A DNA stretch of 63,979 nucleotides. Origin: Zygnema cylindricum. Its lineage: Eukaryota; Streptophyta; Zygnematophyceae; Zygnematales; Zygnemataceae. The notes beneath the pieces are model-generated. The model saw only the letters and a program-made list of their open reading frames with translations, made no database searches and had not been told where the DNA came from. Below, in pieces: positions 44,100-55,399 of this stretch. How positions within the stretch are numbered: position 1 is the first letter of the stretch; each line of letters opens with the position of its first letter. The translations under genes and the position numbers were made by a program. The stretch is taken from the NCBI GenBank assembly GCA_037447655.1, contig JBBHKE010002866.1, positions 188,001 to 251,979 on the forward strand, given 5' to 3'.

Positions 44100-44875
44100 T
44101 TAAAAATGTACCTGTATATAATTTCATTTAAATGAACAACCGCACTCTGCTGATTTGGGGCAGTTGGTGCCCCGAAAGAAGAAGATGAAGCACCGGTAGT
44201 TGCCATTTTAATCAATTACACAAAGAGGAAACTCTCACAAAATCCCACAAAAGACCAGCTTCACAATGAAGCCCCAAGCAAACTAGACATACCGTAGGAC
44301 TACAAATTTTTCCCAATATAGAATTTACAACAAAGAAATCACATGCATAATTTCACAAGGTTCTGCCCAAAGATCACAAAGATCTTGTAATTCAAAAGAC
44401 AACCAAAAACTACTTTGCAGTTTTTTTTGATACAAGGAATCCTTTTTACAAATTATTTAAGTCATACTTTTACAAGTGAGCCTACAGCTGATCACACCGT
44501 ACCACAATTACCGTGGCCAATGAGTACACTAATCTTCACCAAATCAAAAACCCTGCTGTCAACCGTACACAAATATTTACATTAATCTACGAAAACAAAG
44601 CCGCTAAAATGAATAGTACGCGATCAAAATTCGTCTGCTGAAATGATGACGCAGTCAATATTTCTCTTCTAAAATGTCGGCAAACTATGTCCGCCGTCCG
44701 CGCATTCTTTCATCACCGAAGATGAACCTCCACGTGTAAATCCGGTCCCCAAATGAAACTGTACTTCTTCTTAAGAAACAGCTAATCTTGACTTCCTCAT
44801 AGATCGACACGTGTGCCTGAAGTGCACCAAACCTGTGTACTCCCTTTAAAGTTATATACAACACTAAATCTTGTC
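44100..44875 (-). mobile_element. copia family E: LTR and gag start only
   Basis: The minus-strand LTR copy is close to that at about 51170-51828. It is followed by MATTGASSSSFGAPTAPNQQ, the family E gag start, and is truncated at about 44140. It abuts the protease region of another copia at 44876. Confidence 0.75.
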
Positions 44876-45930
44876 AAAGCTAGCTATGAAGATTTTTTCC
44901 TTAGTTCCTGTTTCTAACCTTTTTTTTTCATCCATAACAACTATAAAGTTTAGACTCTTGCTAAGTTGTGGAATGTAAAGAACAGCTGACAGTGTTACAA
45001 TTGAAGCCTTTCCATCAACTATAACTTTTATATCAATTGTTCTAACAAGACTTACGATTTATACTCTACCATCTCCATACTCTATCTCACCTGTTGGATT
45101 TTTTTTTAATTTAGTAAACCACCTCTTATCGTTGCACATATGCATTTAGACCCTTCACTCTATAATTGATCCATCCTCAGGTGGATCCCTCTTACCTCCA
45201 AAAGCACACTTTTGTCTCCGTAGAATGTTTACATGCTTCTCACTGGTTTTTGGTTTAAGAAGAAGCTCCTCAAGCTCTTCTTCTGTTTCAATTACTTCAT
45301 CTTCTTCCTTGTCATGAACTTGAGTCACAAAAGCCTTATTTTTTCCTTCATCTCTTGAGGAACCTTGTCCATCTTGTTGTTGAAGATGTGCAAGCTTAAC
45401 ACAATCTGCTATATAATGTTGCGGTTTCTTTAGAAGTGACATAGTCCACCTCTAAGAGCTCCTCTCCCTTGTCGATCTAATCTTCCACTTTGTCCTCTTC
45501 CTCCAAAGTTTTGATAGGGATTTTCCTTTTTCTCATCACGCTTCCGCTAATCAGATCAAGCAGCCAATGTTTGAACACTCGAACTTCCTCTCTTAAGTTC
45601 TATGGTATTCTCTTTCACTAAAAGCATCCCCATTGTATCATCCCAATTCTAATAACTATCACCTATATCGTGCAACGGATTAATGATATTCTCATACTCT
45701 TCAAGTAATTTCATTATCAGTGTATTTACTCTTTGTCTTTCAGACCATGAGTTATATGCGTTCTCTAGTTCTCGAAATAATGCTCTTAAATCATTGCTAT
45801 AATCATTCATACTTCCTCCCTTGTAAGTATAAGCTGAAATTATATTTTCTATTAGCTGTTGTTACTACAATGATCCACTCTTATATTTTTTTACAAGAGA
45901 TACCCAAATCAGAGAGGAAGATCTAACATG
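44876..45930 (-). pseudogene. copia gag tail and protease remnant
   Basis: HYIADCVKLAHLQQQDGQG is a degraded CCHC knuckle region. It is followed by an acidic linker (EEDEVIETEEELEELLLK) and protease-like TGEIEYGDGRV. Same general family as copia remnants 2 and H. Upstream gag is present only as broken frames to about 45930. Confidence 0.7.
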
Positions 45931-47199
45931 CATAAGGGGAATGGCAATACCCTTCACTACACTTTTGAGTATTAAGAGCTTAGACACCTTGTCCTTGTCG
46001 TGCATGAGAGGCAAGCAAGCAAACATGCATCACAACCAGCAAAGTCATGCTCACAAAAATATACAACAACGGAAATAAATATGAAGTGTCATTAAAATAT
46101 ATACACCATGAGAAGGAACAAAGGTGAAAATGATCCAAGAAAGAAGGGAAAGAATACTCCCCTAGAGTGAAGTGAACCCAATAATTTGCTAAGCTAGGAG
46201 GTAGCCACTAGGCTCTCTAGTCTTTATCACATTCTCTACAAGAGTTATCTTGTTACGACAGCAAAACAAGAAATATTCCAACCGGAATAAGGGAAAATCC
46301 AAATCCGATCAAAAATACACTCCTTTCAAGCCAACCGAAATACAAACAAGACACACACAACACAACCAAACCGTCAAGCTGCCCGAGGAAGGCACAGCAA
46401 GGTACAAATGTGCTCCCCCATGATCTCCAATTCCACACTTCCACCAAAAGACCAAGTTTGGAGTGAAACCTTCCGAACGTGGCCTTAGGCCGTGTGGATT
46501 AAAAACGTGGGCAGAAATAAAAGGGGAAATGTTCTTAACCTGTCTAGCCTCTACAGCTAGCAAGCAAGGAGAAGAAAGACACGTGGGCAATCGGTGAGAG
46601 AGAGAGCAAGAGAAAAGCTCCGCTGCCAAGAGAAAATTCTTGTCCAAAGGCAAAATTCTCTAAGTCTGAGAATTAGGCTAAGTAAGAGCTACGCTAGGCC
46701 TAAGCAAAATTAGCCTACGTCTAGTCTACTTCACATGCATGAAACTACTTTAGATGTTGGCCAATAGGCGGCCAAAATCGTCTGCCGTACGCCTGACAAA
46801 TCCACTGTCTGAGGGTAAAAACCCTCCCTAACCTCATGTGCGCGAACCTACATGGGTTCGCGACTTAAATAAATATATGTATCGAAGCGTCGCCCGGAAA
46901 TCGCGATACGCCTCCAAAAGATACTTCACGTCGATACTCCCAAAATCGCGTGCATACGCACGAAACGAAACATACCGCACGAAACGAACCATATCGCACG
47001 AAATAAAAGGTCTAGCACGAAATACTTGAAATCGCGTCACGTCGCCCAAACGATGTTTCGCGTCCAACTTCGAAAATCGTGTACCTACGCACGAAATGAA
47101 ACATATCGCACGAAATTAGTACTACTCAATGAAACCTAAAAATATGAATTGGAATTAAATCGCACGTGAGAATGAAACTCATATATGCATGCGAAAATC
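45931..47199 (+). other. probable old LTR or 5' flank sequence
   Basis: No gene. 46890-47150 repeats cgcacgaaacgaaac-type words, a style also seen in the LTR of copia remnant 3, so an old LTR is possible. Ends are not definable. Confidence 0.35.
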
Positions 47200-47456
47200 G
47201 TGCGTGCATGCATTAAACCGCGCGTGCATGCATAAAACCGCGCGCGCGTGCCTTAAACTGCGCGTGCATACAAAATACTGCGCGTGCGTGCAGAATACCG
47301 CGCGTGCGTGAGAAATACTGCGCGTGCGTGAGAAATACTGCGCGCGGTTGAGAAATACGGCGCGTGCTTGCAAAATACTGCGCGTGCATGTATTATATCG
47401 TGCACGCACGCCGAATATCGCGCGTGCTAGCATAATATCGTGCGCGCGGGCAACCG
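47200..47456 (+). repeat. 20-bp GCGCGTG minisatellite, about 12.9 units
   Basis: Units start every 20 bp with no indels, consensus close to gcgcgtgcgtgagaaatact. Alternating G/C and purine/pyrimidine runs could adopt Z-DNA. Open frames here are by-products of the repeat. Confidence 0.92.
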
Positions 47457-47509
47457 ACGCGATGCGGCATGACATCCTTATAGTCTCAATTTTCATATTC
47501 TAACCGTTC

Positions 47510-47838
47510 AATCTGACTCCTTGTCACAATTGTAGGTGGTGTTGCGCTGGTATAGTCCTTAACAATGGAGTCTTTCCAGAAGAAATTCCTCCATTTTCTC
47601 CATCCTTGATTATTTCCTCCCATTCCTCGTCATCGTTCGTGATGCTAACTGTGGTGGTGGAGGTGCCAAAAAAACGTGTTCATTTAAACCTTGGTTGAAG
47701 TGGACATCGAATTTGCCCGAACACTATGCCCTATAGGTGCTTCTCAAAAAGTTCTCCCTCCATCATCGTTTCCCAATAAAGAAAGTCTGATCCATTAAAT
47801 ATGGGCACCCTAGGGGGTGGGCCTATAACTTGAAATTT
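47510..47838 (-). pseudogene. copia G: PBS and gag N-terminus
   Basis: On the minus strand a 9-base spacer and the half-tRNA-type PBS (47816-47829) lead in frame into QVIGPPPRVPIFNGSDFLYW, the gag start motif. The reading is lost within about 100 codons and ends at the minisatellite side. Confidence 0.7.
47816..47829 (-). other. primer-binding site, half-tRNA-iMet type
   Basis: Minus-strand GTTATAGGCCCACC, the same 14 bases as element B, but 9 bp from the LTR end. Confidence 0.7.
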
Positions 47839-48732
47839 TGTGGTTTTTATTAACCCACAAAATGAGTAGCGTTTGTTTAGCCTCTTAGATAATATTTTCC
47901 CCTTTCACTTTCCCACTCAATAAGTGCCGCCAAGGCACCCAAATATTTTGACCATCTTCACCCCTATGAGGACAAGACTCACTTGAGTCAAACGCAAAAA
48001 GAATCACTGAATTTGCTCCCCTAAGCAGTAAGTTATGGCTAGCCAAAGATGGCCTATAAATACAAAAGGTCACCTGTGGAGAGGCGACTCAAACACGCTA
48101 AGTCCCTTAACTCCTACTGAAAACTACCTACTACTTTACCCTAGGCCTATCAAAATAGTGGATAGTACAAGAAGGTACAGTGGCCGATTGTACTTCTTGT
48201 ACTGCCATTGTATAACATGGCCTTCTAGTTGACACTTGTCAATTTAGGAGCCATTGTTACTCCTCCCAATTTTTTCTAGCGTCCAATGATGTGGCGCCAC
48301 ATGGCACAACGCGCTGCTATGTCCGAAAGCCGCCAAAGATTCATTCGGGTTTGGTGGGGGCGAGGACGTCCATCCGATAATGTATTTTACACGGTTAGAT
48401 TCGCGTCCGCGAGCGCTGTTTGACCATAGATGACGTTTTGTCAATTTTGGTATGTTTAAGTGAAAGTGACGTTTTGCGTAACACTTAAATTAATTACCCA
48501 ACCACATACGTTTATGATTTTGTTAACACCTTAATGGTTAAGGAATACGTCTGTTGAGTACTCTCCATACCAAGGTTCAAATCCTGTTTATAACAACATT
48601 TTTGTAATCTATCAATCTTTTTGCCTATCTGCCTATTTCTTTCTGACTTTGGCGGTTGCCATGGTGACTCTCTCTCTCTCTTCACTTTAGAGTCTAAATT
48701 AAGAATTGAATATTAATTAATTCTTTTGATCA
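47839..48732 (-). repeat. LTR of copia G
   Basis: 894 bp; on the minus strand it starts TGATCAAAAGAATT after a GGGGAG polypurine tract and ends AAAACCACA. Homologous along its length to the LTR at 56531-57563, including a tRNA-like B-box region (48536-48584). A copia C-terminus precedes it and a PBS plus gag follow it, so elements are joined in tandem here. Confidence 0.7.
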
Positions 48733-48739
48733 CTCCCCT

Positions 48740-49620
48740 TTAATCTTAATCAACTTTTAATTTAAGTCCACAATTTTCTTTGCTAAATTTTAACTTAGGA
48801 GAAGGCACCTGTTTTGTCATCTTGTCTACAATCATCTCTTTATCACTTTTATGAACCAGTTTAATTATTCTTTTCAACAATCCGTCATGCCAAAAACATC
48901 TACCGATTAACTCTTTTTCTTAACGTGGATATTTCTAGCAGTTGAAAGAGTATTCTTATCCTTATTATATACTATATAGCCTACAGACTCATCATCATAT
49001 CCCATAAAAATCTCTGAACCGATTTTGGACTAAACTTAGAAATAGGGAGATTATCCAAAATAAAACATTTACTACGAAACACTCAGAAGTGACTAACATT
49101 CGGTGTTCTTCCGGACCACACTTCATATGGTGTTTTCCCTTTCAGTTCTCTAATCTTTATTCTATTCCTAATATACGAAGTATAAGAGAAAGTCTCACCC
49201 CAAAACTTGAAATCTACTCCTCTATCTAGCATCATAGAGTTTGCACTTTCTGTTAGAGTCAGGTTGAGTCTTTCTGATACTCCATTTTGTTCTAGAGTAT
49301 AGGAAACTATAAATTGCCGAGAAATGTCGTTTTCTTTCAAATAGTCTGAGAATGAATGAGAGATTTATCCCCCTCCGTTGTCTGACCGAAGGGAAAGGAT
49401 CAGTTTCCCATGAAGCTTTTCCGGCCACACCCAAAAATATTTGAAGTGAGTGTGCATTTCACTCTTTTCCTTAATAAAGTAAACCTTGTTGTATCTTTAA
49501 AAATCATCCGTAAAAGTGACAAAAAACCGGCTGCCACTAAGGGAGGGAACTTTTGCAGTCCCCACACATCCGAACGAATAATTTGCAGCAAATCCGTGGC
49601 TCGGTTATCCGCGGTCTGAG
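48740..49620 (-). pseudogene. copia integrase of E, fused to the RNase H tail
   Basis: Triad region recognisable as RSDNGG and LEQNGVSERLNLTLTESANS, then FKFWGETFSYTSYIRNRIK, PYEVWSGRTPNVSHF and FMGYDDESVGYIVYNKDKNT. Frameshifts occur near 49430 and 49080. After about 48870 the sequence jumps to MTKQVPSPKLKFSKENCGL, the very end of RNase H. Confidence 0.8.
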
Positions 49621-50500
49621 GTAGGGGGAGCTTATGAAGCTTTCCTAAAGCACATCCATCACATAAATGAGAATTTGTTTGTCCTAATTTAACTCCATCT
49701 ATCATATTTTGTTTTATCATTTTATCAAGCCTTTCATGATGAACATGACCGAGCCTCTTATGCCACAAAAATTTTTCAGGGAGGACATTGGAGTATGCAA
49801 AGTCAATTTCATTAGCCAAGTCCATCCGGTACATTAAGTTTGGGCCTCTAGTTCTCACCAAAGCTACTCTCCCATCTTTGCTTACTACATTTTTCCCATT
49901 CTTTTGTAAAATTTCAAAACCTTTCATTTCGGCCAACAAAAACTTTGGGATATAGAGAACATCATGCAAGGTCGCTTTTACAACTTGACCATTGATGTCG
50001 CAAGATAACTCTACGCTTCTCTTTGCGGTAGGCTCCACATTGTTATCATCCGCGTAATAAATCCGACGAGTGGGAATTCGAATAAGCGTCTTGAAGTAAG
50101 CAAAATTGTCGCACATGTGGGATGAGCATCGCGAGTCCATAATCCACCCGTTTTGTCGAGGTCCCTCCATGAGATCTTTTGCGAGAGCAAAGAACTCATC
50201 GTCATCCGATTGCGGAAATCTGACCAGGTCGTCCTTTTCCTCCACTGGTTCGTCTTGTGGCATCTCATCGGTTGCAAAGAACGCCGCATTTTTAACCGAC
50301 ACTTTAGATGCCCCAACTTTAGATGGTGAATGCTCCGACAGCACCTTCCATCCCGCATGATAAATTCCTGTTTCACACGCTTTTATATATGCCAGACACA
50401 ACCGGAAAACATGACCTTGACCAAAGCAATAGACACACCTATCGTATTGCCTATAATTCGGATTGGGGGTAAAGTTCCTATTTCCGGAAAATCCTGTCAA
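49600..50500 (-). pseudogene. copia E gag tail, protease and GAG-pre-integrase
   Basis: One open frame. CVYCFGQGHVFRLC is a perfect CCHC knuckle. GWIMDSRCSSHMCDNFAYF is the protease site with the catalytic D and S kept (G replaced by R). LWHKRLGHVHHERLDKMI and CDGCALGKLHK give the complete HHCC of GAG-pre-integrase. It is the best preserved protease in the window. Confidence 0.88.
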
Positions 50501-50559
50501 CTTATATGTCTGAGCATTGTAAGCTACCGCTGACTGTCCACCATTTGGTGCTATCTGAG

Positions 50560-51166
50560 TGGCCTCTTCCTCTTAGATATAAGCTTCAGCTATTGCTATA
50601 TTCCATTTACTCTTCTCTAACCTCTTTTATTGTTCCGCGGCTCCTTTATATTTAGTAGGAAGCCCTCTCATTATAATCATAGCTTGATGATAAGGAGGAA
50701 AATTCCCTCCGAAACATGCATTTTATGACAAAAGAAGTTTCAAGCCATTACAATATGAGTTCATATCCCCTCGGTAAATTATTAATCCCAAAAAAAATCC
50801 AGCAGTTATAACCTCATTCTTCTCACTAGCTAGCATATAAGATTCCTTCAAAGCTTTCCATATTTCTGATGACGTACAGATATTGATATATGTCATGTTT
50901 AGATCTTCTGATAAGAGTAATTTCAAAACATGCAATGCATCCTCATTTTTCTTTTCAAAATCCGGATCCGTATCCAAAACAACACCAAAAACCACATCAT
51001 ATAATTTCACTTGCTTAAGGTAAGACTTAGTTAAATCCGCCGAATACAAATACTTTTGTCCATTAGACACCAGGATCTGTGAGGGAGGACCCGTGACCTG
51101 TTGATTTGAGGCAGCTGGTGCCCCAAAAGAAGAAGATGAAGCAATGTGAGTTGCCATAATAATCAA
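50560..51166 (-). pseudogene. copia E gag
   Basis: MATHIASSSSFGAPAASNQQ, then QKYLYSADLTKSYLKQVKLY and TSSEIWKALKESYMLASEKN, then MIIMRGLPTKYKG after one stop. This is the normal gag order, with only a couple of stops, so E is among the youngest copias here. Confidence 0.82.
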
Positions 51167-51169
51167 TTA

Positions 51170-51828
51170 CACAAAGAGGAAACTCTCACGAAATCCCATA
51201 AAAGAACAACATAACAATAAAGCCCCAAGCAAACCAGACATACCCTAGGTTTGCAAATTTGCCACAATATAGAATATACAACACATAAATCACATGCATA
51301 ATTTCACAAGGTTCTACCCAAAAATCACAATGATATTGTAATACAAAAGACACCCAAAAATTGCTTTGTAGTTTTTTTGATACAAGGAATCTTTTTACAA
51401 AATAATCTAAGTCCTACATATACAAGTGAGCCTACGGCTGATCAAATCGTACCACAATTAACGTGGCAAATCGTTACACTAATCAACACCAAAAACAAAA
51501 ACCGCGCCGTCAACCATACACAAATATTTACATTAACCAACGAACACACAGCCGCTAAAATAAAATAGTACGTGATCAAAGTTCGTCTGCTACAATGATG
51601 ATGCAGTCAATATTTCTCTTCCAAAATTTCGGCGAACTATGTCCGCCGTCAGCGTATTCTTTCATCACCGAAGTTGAACCTCCACGTGTAGATCTTTGTC
51701 CCCAAATGAAACTGTATTTCTTCGAAAGAAATAACCAATCTTGACTTCCTCATGTACCAACACGTGTGCCTGAAGTGCACCGAACCTGTCTACTCCAATT
51801 AAAGTTATATACAACACTAAATCTTGTC
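51170..51828 (-). repeat. 5' LTR region of copia E
   Basis: Highly similar to about 44200-44875. The 5' edge is set where the two copies diverge (GACAAGATTTAGTGTTG). The 3' edge and PBS are not identified. Confidence 0.6.
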
Positions 51829-52074
51829 TTCGACAATATATCGTGCACTCAAAATGACTAAGATATACCATTTTTCGTACACAAACTGTTATGGCTGCTA
51901 TGGCTCCTCTAATCGGCCAACGCAATTGCGATATATGAGCAGCGCAGCTACGTTGTAAGATTAAAGCGGCATGGCAGCATAACAACGAAATATAGAGAGG
52001 ACTTAAGGTTTCCAAAAACAACAGACTATAGTGCATAGTTTTAGTTGTTTATATAGTGCAAATACGCGTACCAC

Positions 52075-52105
52075 ATGAAACAGATGTTTCAAACATTTGT
52101 TTCAT
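52075..52105 (+). repeat. 31-bp near-perfect palindrome
   Basis: atgaaacagatgttt (52075-52089), one central c, then aaacatttgtttcat (52091-52105); one mismatch in 15 pairs. It lies upstream of or in the LTR of copia H. Confidence 0.85.
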
Positions 52106-52109
52106 TGGC

Positions 52110-52675
52110 TAGCATTAAAGTCGGTTTGGATCGGAGGGCCATAATGCGAGCCGACATCTCGGAATGACCGCTTTGGCAGTTTTTGGTAATTACTAGGCCG
52201 GATGACACGTGGCACTTTCTTATTGGTTTGCGGCATCTTTGAAGATCATCACAACAATTCGGGCTCATAAAAACGTCAACCTATTGGCTATGCCGTACAG
52301 TGGCCGTAAAGAATTCGTACAGAAAGTACCAGTGCTTTTCTGTATACCACAACCTTATGATTTGTGTTGAACTTAACTAAAAAGGGGTTTAGAGAGGGGT
52401 TTAGGACTTAGACAATTCTAGGATAGCCGCCTCTCTCTTAGAGAGCAACTATACAAAAGGTCATCTTTGACCATTCATAACTCACTGCTCAAGGGAGCAA
52501 ATTACGTGATTCTTTTTGCCATTGACTCAAGGGAGTCTTATTTTAACAAGAATGGATGTAGTTTAATCTGATGTTTGTGTGGGTGGCAGGGAGTCTTGAT
52601 GAAACACAAGGGAGTCAGGCTTATCCTAGAAGCTTAGTCTAAGCTGCATACCCTGAGGGCCTATAATGTCTCACA
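52110..52675 (+). repeat. LTR 3' part of copia H
   Basis: Homologous to the 3' half of the LTR at 56531-57563 (shared cacgtggca, aaaggtca-x-ctttgacc and taactca/taactta words in order). Ends gtctcaca at 52675. The 5' start is not clear. Confidence 0.7.
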
Positions 52676-52682
52676 ATTAGAG

Positions 52683-52697
52683 GTTATGGGCCCAACC
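52683..52697 (+). other. primer-binding site, half-tRNA-iMet type
   Basis: GTTATGGGCCCA is a perfect match to the complement of the initiator tRNA-Met anticodon loop and stem over 12 bases; one extra A then precedes CC. It lies 7 bp after the LTR end. Confidence 0.72.
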
Positions 52698-53400
52698 TCT
52701 AGGGCACCAATCTTTAACTGAGTTGGCTTCATATATTGGAGAGTATGATGACAAGAGCTCTGTGTGAGAAAAGGTTTTGGGGGATAGTGTGTGGACAAGT
52801 GAGGCATCCATCCAATCTAGGCATTTCACTAGGGTTTTGAATGAGCAAATTTACCAAAGATGTAGATCTAGCTCTATCAGAGGAGACAAAGGAAAGGGGA
52901 AGTGGTAGACAAAGAAAAGGAAAAGGAGACATCCACACCAATAGCAACTGATTCGGCATTCTTGCCATTTGTTTTGAGAAACGAGGAGAATAATATTGAT
53001 ACTTGGGAGTATAATAATATGGCAGCAAAGCATTTCATTTTTCGCCATCTCACTCAAGGACTTGCATCTCCTCATCAGCAAGTAGAAAGAGCATCCGATC
53101 TATTCGCGTCACTCATTGATATGTACCGAAGTGGTACGATTGAACAACACCAGTAGTGAGATCAAAAAATAGATGCACATATCCACAAAAGAAGGAAGAT
53201 GCTAGATTTCTATAATGACCTTGCAACACTATTTATGAAGTTAGTGAGTGATGGAAAGATAGAAACTGAAATGGCAAATGTGAACTGTTTACTCATAAAG
53301 TTACCCGATGAGTATGAGAACATAGTTAACCGCGTACAGATCTACCAGACTCCAGGTGGACCTAGAATTCTGAAGTACGGATGATTTTTATTCGAGAAAA
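52683..53400 (+). pseudogene. copia H gag
   Basis: V-M-G-P-T from the PBS region reads into RAPIFN, then after stops EENNIDTWEYNNMAAKHFIF and HLTQGLASPHQQVERASDLF (52902-53156), then LDFYNDLATLFMKLVSDGK and CLLIKLPDEYENIVNRVQ (53199-53384). Confidence 0.8.
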
Positions 53401-53639
53401 TACCATAGAGATACAAGGGGGAGGTTAGAGCAGACAAGCCTTGGCAACCGGGACCGATTGGAGGAACAAAGACATAAGAAAACTCTTCGAGAACTATGGA
53501 GGATGGGGATAAAAAAATCAGTCCGATGAGTCTGAACCAGCAGTCACCAAAGGGCTTTGACACTGCTAACATAAAGTAGGGCACTATGTAGCAGATTGTT
53601 CTAAGCTAAGCTTCGGCTAAAAGAGGGGCGGACCGATGG

Positions 53640-54340
53640 AATTCAAGAAGGGAAGAAGAAGGCACTTGTGACGGAAGTACATGAGGCAGAATCCGAGGAC
53701 GAAAACGATGAGCTCCTGTTGGATAAAGAGATGGAGGTGAAGACTGAGGTCAAAATTCCACGAAAACAGAAATGTACCTTAGGGGGATTGAGAAGTGAAG
53801 CATGTTGGATTGTAGATTTGAGTGCTTCCATGCACATATATAAAGATAAACACATGTTGACAAAGCTTAGAAAGAATTCCACCGTAGAGATAGAGTATCC
53901 GGATGGGAGGGTAGTCACCATTACTTTGGTGGGATTGGTAGATCTGAAAGTGTTAGTGAAAGGAAAGACATCGATAGTTAAATTCTTGATGTGTTGTTTA
54001 TTCCCGAATTGAACAAAAATCTCATCTCAACATCTATGTTAGATGATAAGGGTTTTGAAACTATCACTACAAAATGAATGATTACTGTTAGCTTTAAGGA
54101 AGAAGTTCCTTTCATTCCTGAAAAGGGTAGCCAAGGGATGTTTTGGCTCATTTTAAGCAATGAAAAGAAGAAAATTTAATATGCTGGTGTTCATGATATA
54201 ATTAAATAGCATAAGAGACTTAGACATTCACATTTACACAAGCTAAAAGAATTTAAAAAGATGGGAGTAGTGGAAGGGATTCAGTTTGGGGAAAGTGAGA
54301 GCCAAAATGACTCTCGTGGGTGTGCTCGAGGTAAGTCCCA
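53640..54340 (+). pseudogene. copia H protease and GAG-pre-integrase
   Basis: ACWIVDLSASMHIYKDKHML is the protease site with D retained but G replaced by S, followed by STVEIEYPDGRVVTITLVG. The HHCC domain near 54200-54340 (ESQNDSRGCARGKSH) is broken by stops. Confidence 0.78.
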
Positions 54341-54425
54341 CAGGTAACCCTTCCCAAAGATAGCCACATATAAAAGAGAAAAGGTTCTAGATCTGGTAAA
54401 TACTCACATCTGGAGACCTACAAAA

Positions 54426-55265
54426 GTGCCCTCACCTAGAGATAAAAGGTATATGATAACCATCACTGAGGATTGGTCTCGGTACTCAAGATTATATTTT
54501 CTTAAAACTAAATCAAAGGCCTCATATTATTTTAAAGAATACAAGGCATGGAGTAAGAAACTCCTTGGAACCCCAATTACAAGAGTGAGGAGTGAAAATG
54601 GTGTGGAATATACCTCCAACTAGTTTGAGAATTTTATAAGAGAAGATGGAGTACAACATCAAAAGACAGTTTCAAAAAATGTATAACAAAACGGTGTAGC
54701 AAAAATGTTGAATTGGACATTAAGTGATACTGCAAAGAGTATGTTGTCTGATAAGAAAATAGGAAAAAAATTATGAGCTGAGGCAATGAATTGCGCAAAC
54801 TACCTCAAAAATAAATTGCTTACTTTGGAAGTCAAGGGACAAACACCCTATGAGATATGGACTGGTCGAAAACCAAATATATCACACTTAAAGGTTTTCG
54901 GAAGCCAAGTATTTTGTCTAAATACTGATCGGTCAAATTGGAAGCTAAACCTTAAAGGAAAACTAGGATACCTGCTAGGATACAATCAGGATGTAAGAGG
55001 TTATAAAGTTTATGATCTTAGAAAAGAAGATATAATTATAGTTAAGCACGAAGTAGTTATGGATGAAGGGAAATCTGTAGATCCCTTTAAGCATACAAAG
55101 TCAATCAGAACCAGATTTGAGTCAAAAAATTCTGAACACTTTGAGCTTATTAACTATCCAAGCTTTCAAGAAGATGATAACCTTACAAGCACAGTTCAGA
55201 TCGAAAAGGAACTAGCTATGGAACCTCAATCGACAATTCAACTAGAGACAGAAGATGTGGTGTAA
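54426..55265 (+). pseudogene. copia H integrase, catalytic triad lost
   Basis: ITEDWSRYSRLYFLKTKSK, RVRSENGVEYTSN and, after a stop, QNGVAKMLNWTLSDTAKSM: compared with T-D-D, R-S-D-N-G and N-G-V-x-E-R all three catalytic positions are changed. The C-terminal part (54786-55265) is open: NCANYLKNKLLTLEVKGQTP and KPNISHLKVFGSQVF. Confidence 0.85.
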
Positions 55266-55399
55266 ATAGAACTTGAACTAAGGGACAGGGGAGAAGCTGA
55301 AATCGTTCGAAAGAATCCTTGACATCCATCCATTCCAGAGACAGATGTTGAAGGAGGAAAGAGAAGCAGCAAAATGCTGCAAGAGAAACTTGTCAACAA

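Larger units (their letters stand above)
48733..51828 (-). mobile_element. copia element E, internally deleted
   Basis: Minus strand: LTR (about 51828-51170), gag (51166-50560), CCHC, protease and GAG-pre-integrase (50500-49600), integrase (about 49600-48890) and then only the last residues of RNase H (48845-48740). RT and most of RNase H are missing. The 3' LTR that follows is of family G, so it is probably a recombinant. Confidence 0.82.

Noticed and set aside
46835-47067. Short ORFs on both strands (77 and 63 codons)
   Set aside because: They fall in cgcacgaaacgaaac-type repeat sequence and show no domain or conservation within the window.
47200-47456. CRISPR array
   Set aside because: Units are contiguous 20-bp repeats without unique spacers, and the context is a plant nuclear genome.
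47179-47496. A 105-codon minus-strand ORF rich in A, R, T and S
   Set aside because: It is a translation of the 20-bp minisatellite.
51080-51110. QVTGPP in copia E gag as a further half-tRNA primer site
   Set aside because: It lies well inside gag after the start codon, not at an LTR end, and the bases (caggtcacgggtcctccc) match the tRNA complement poorly.
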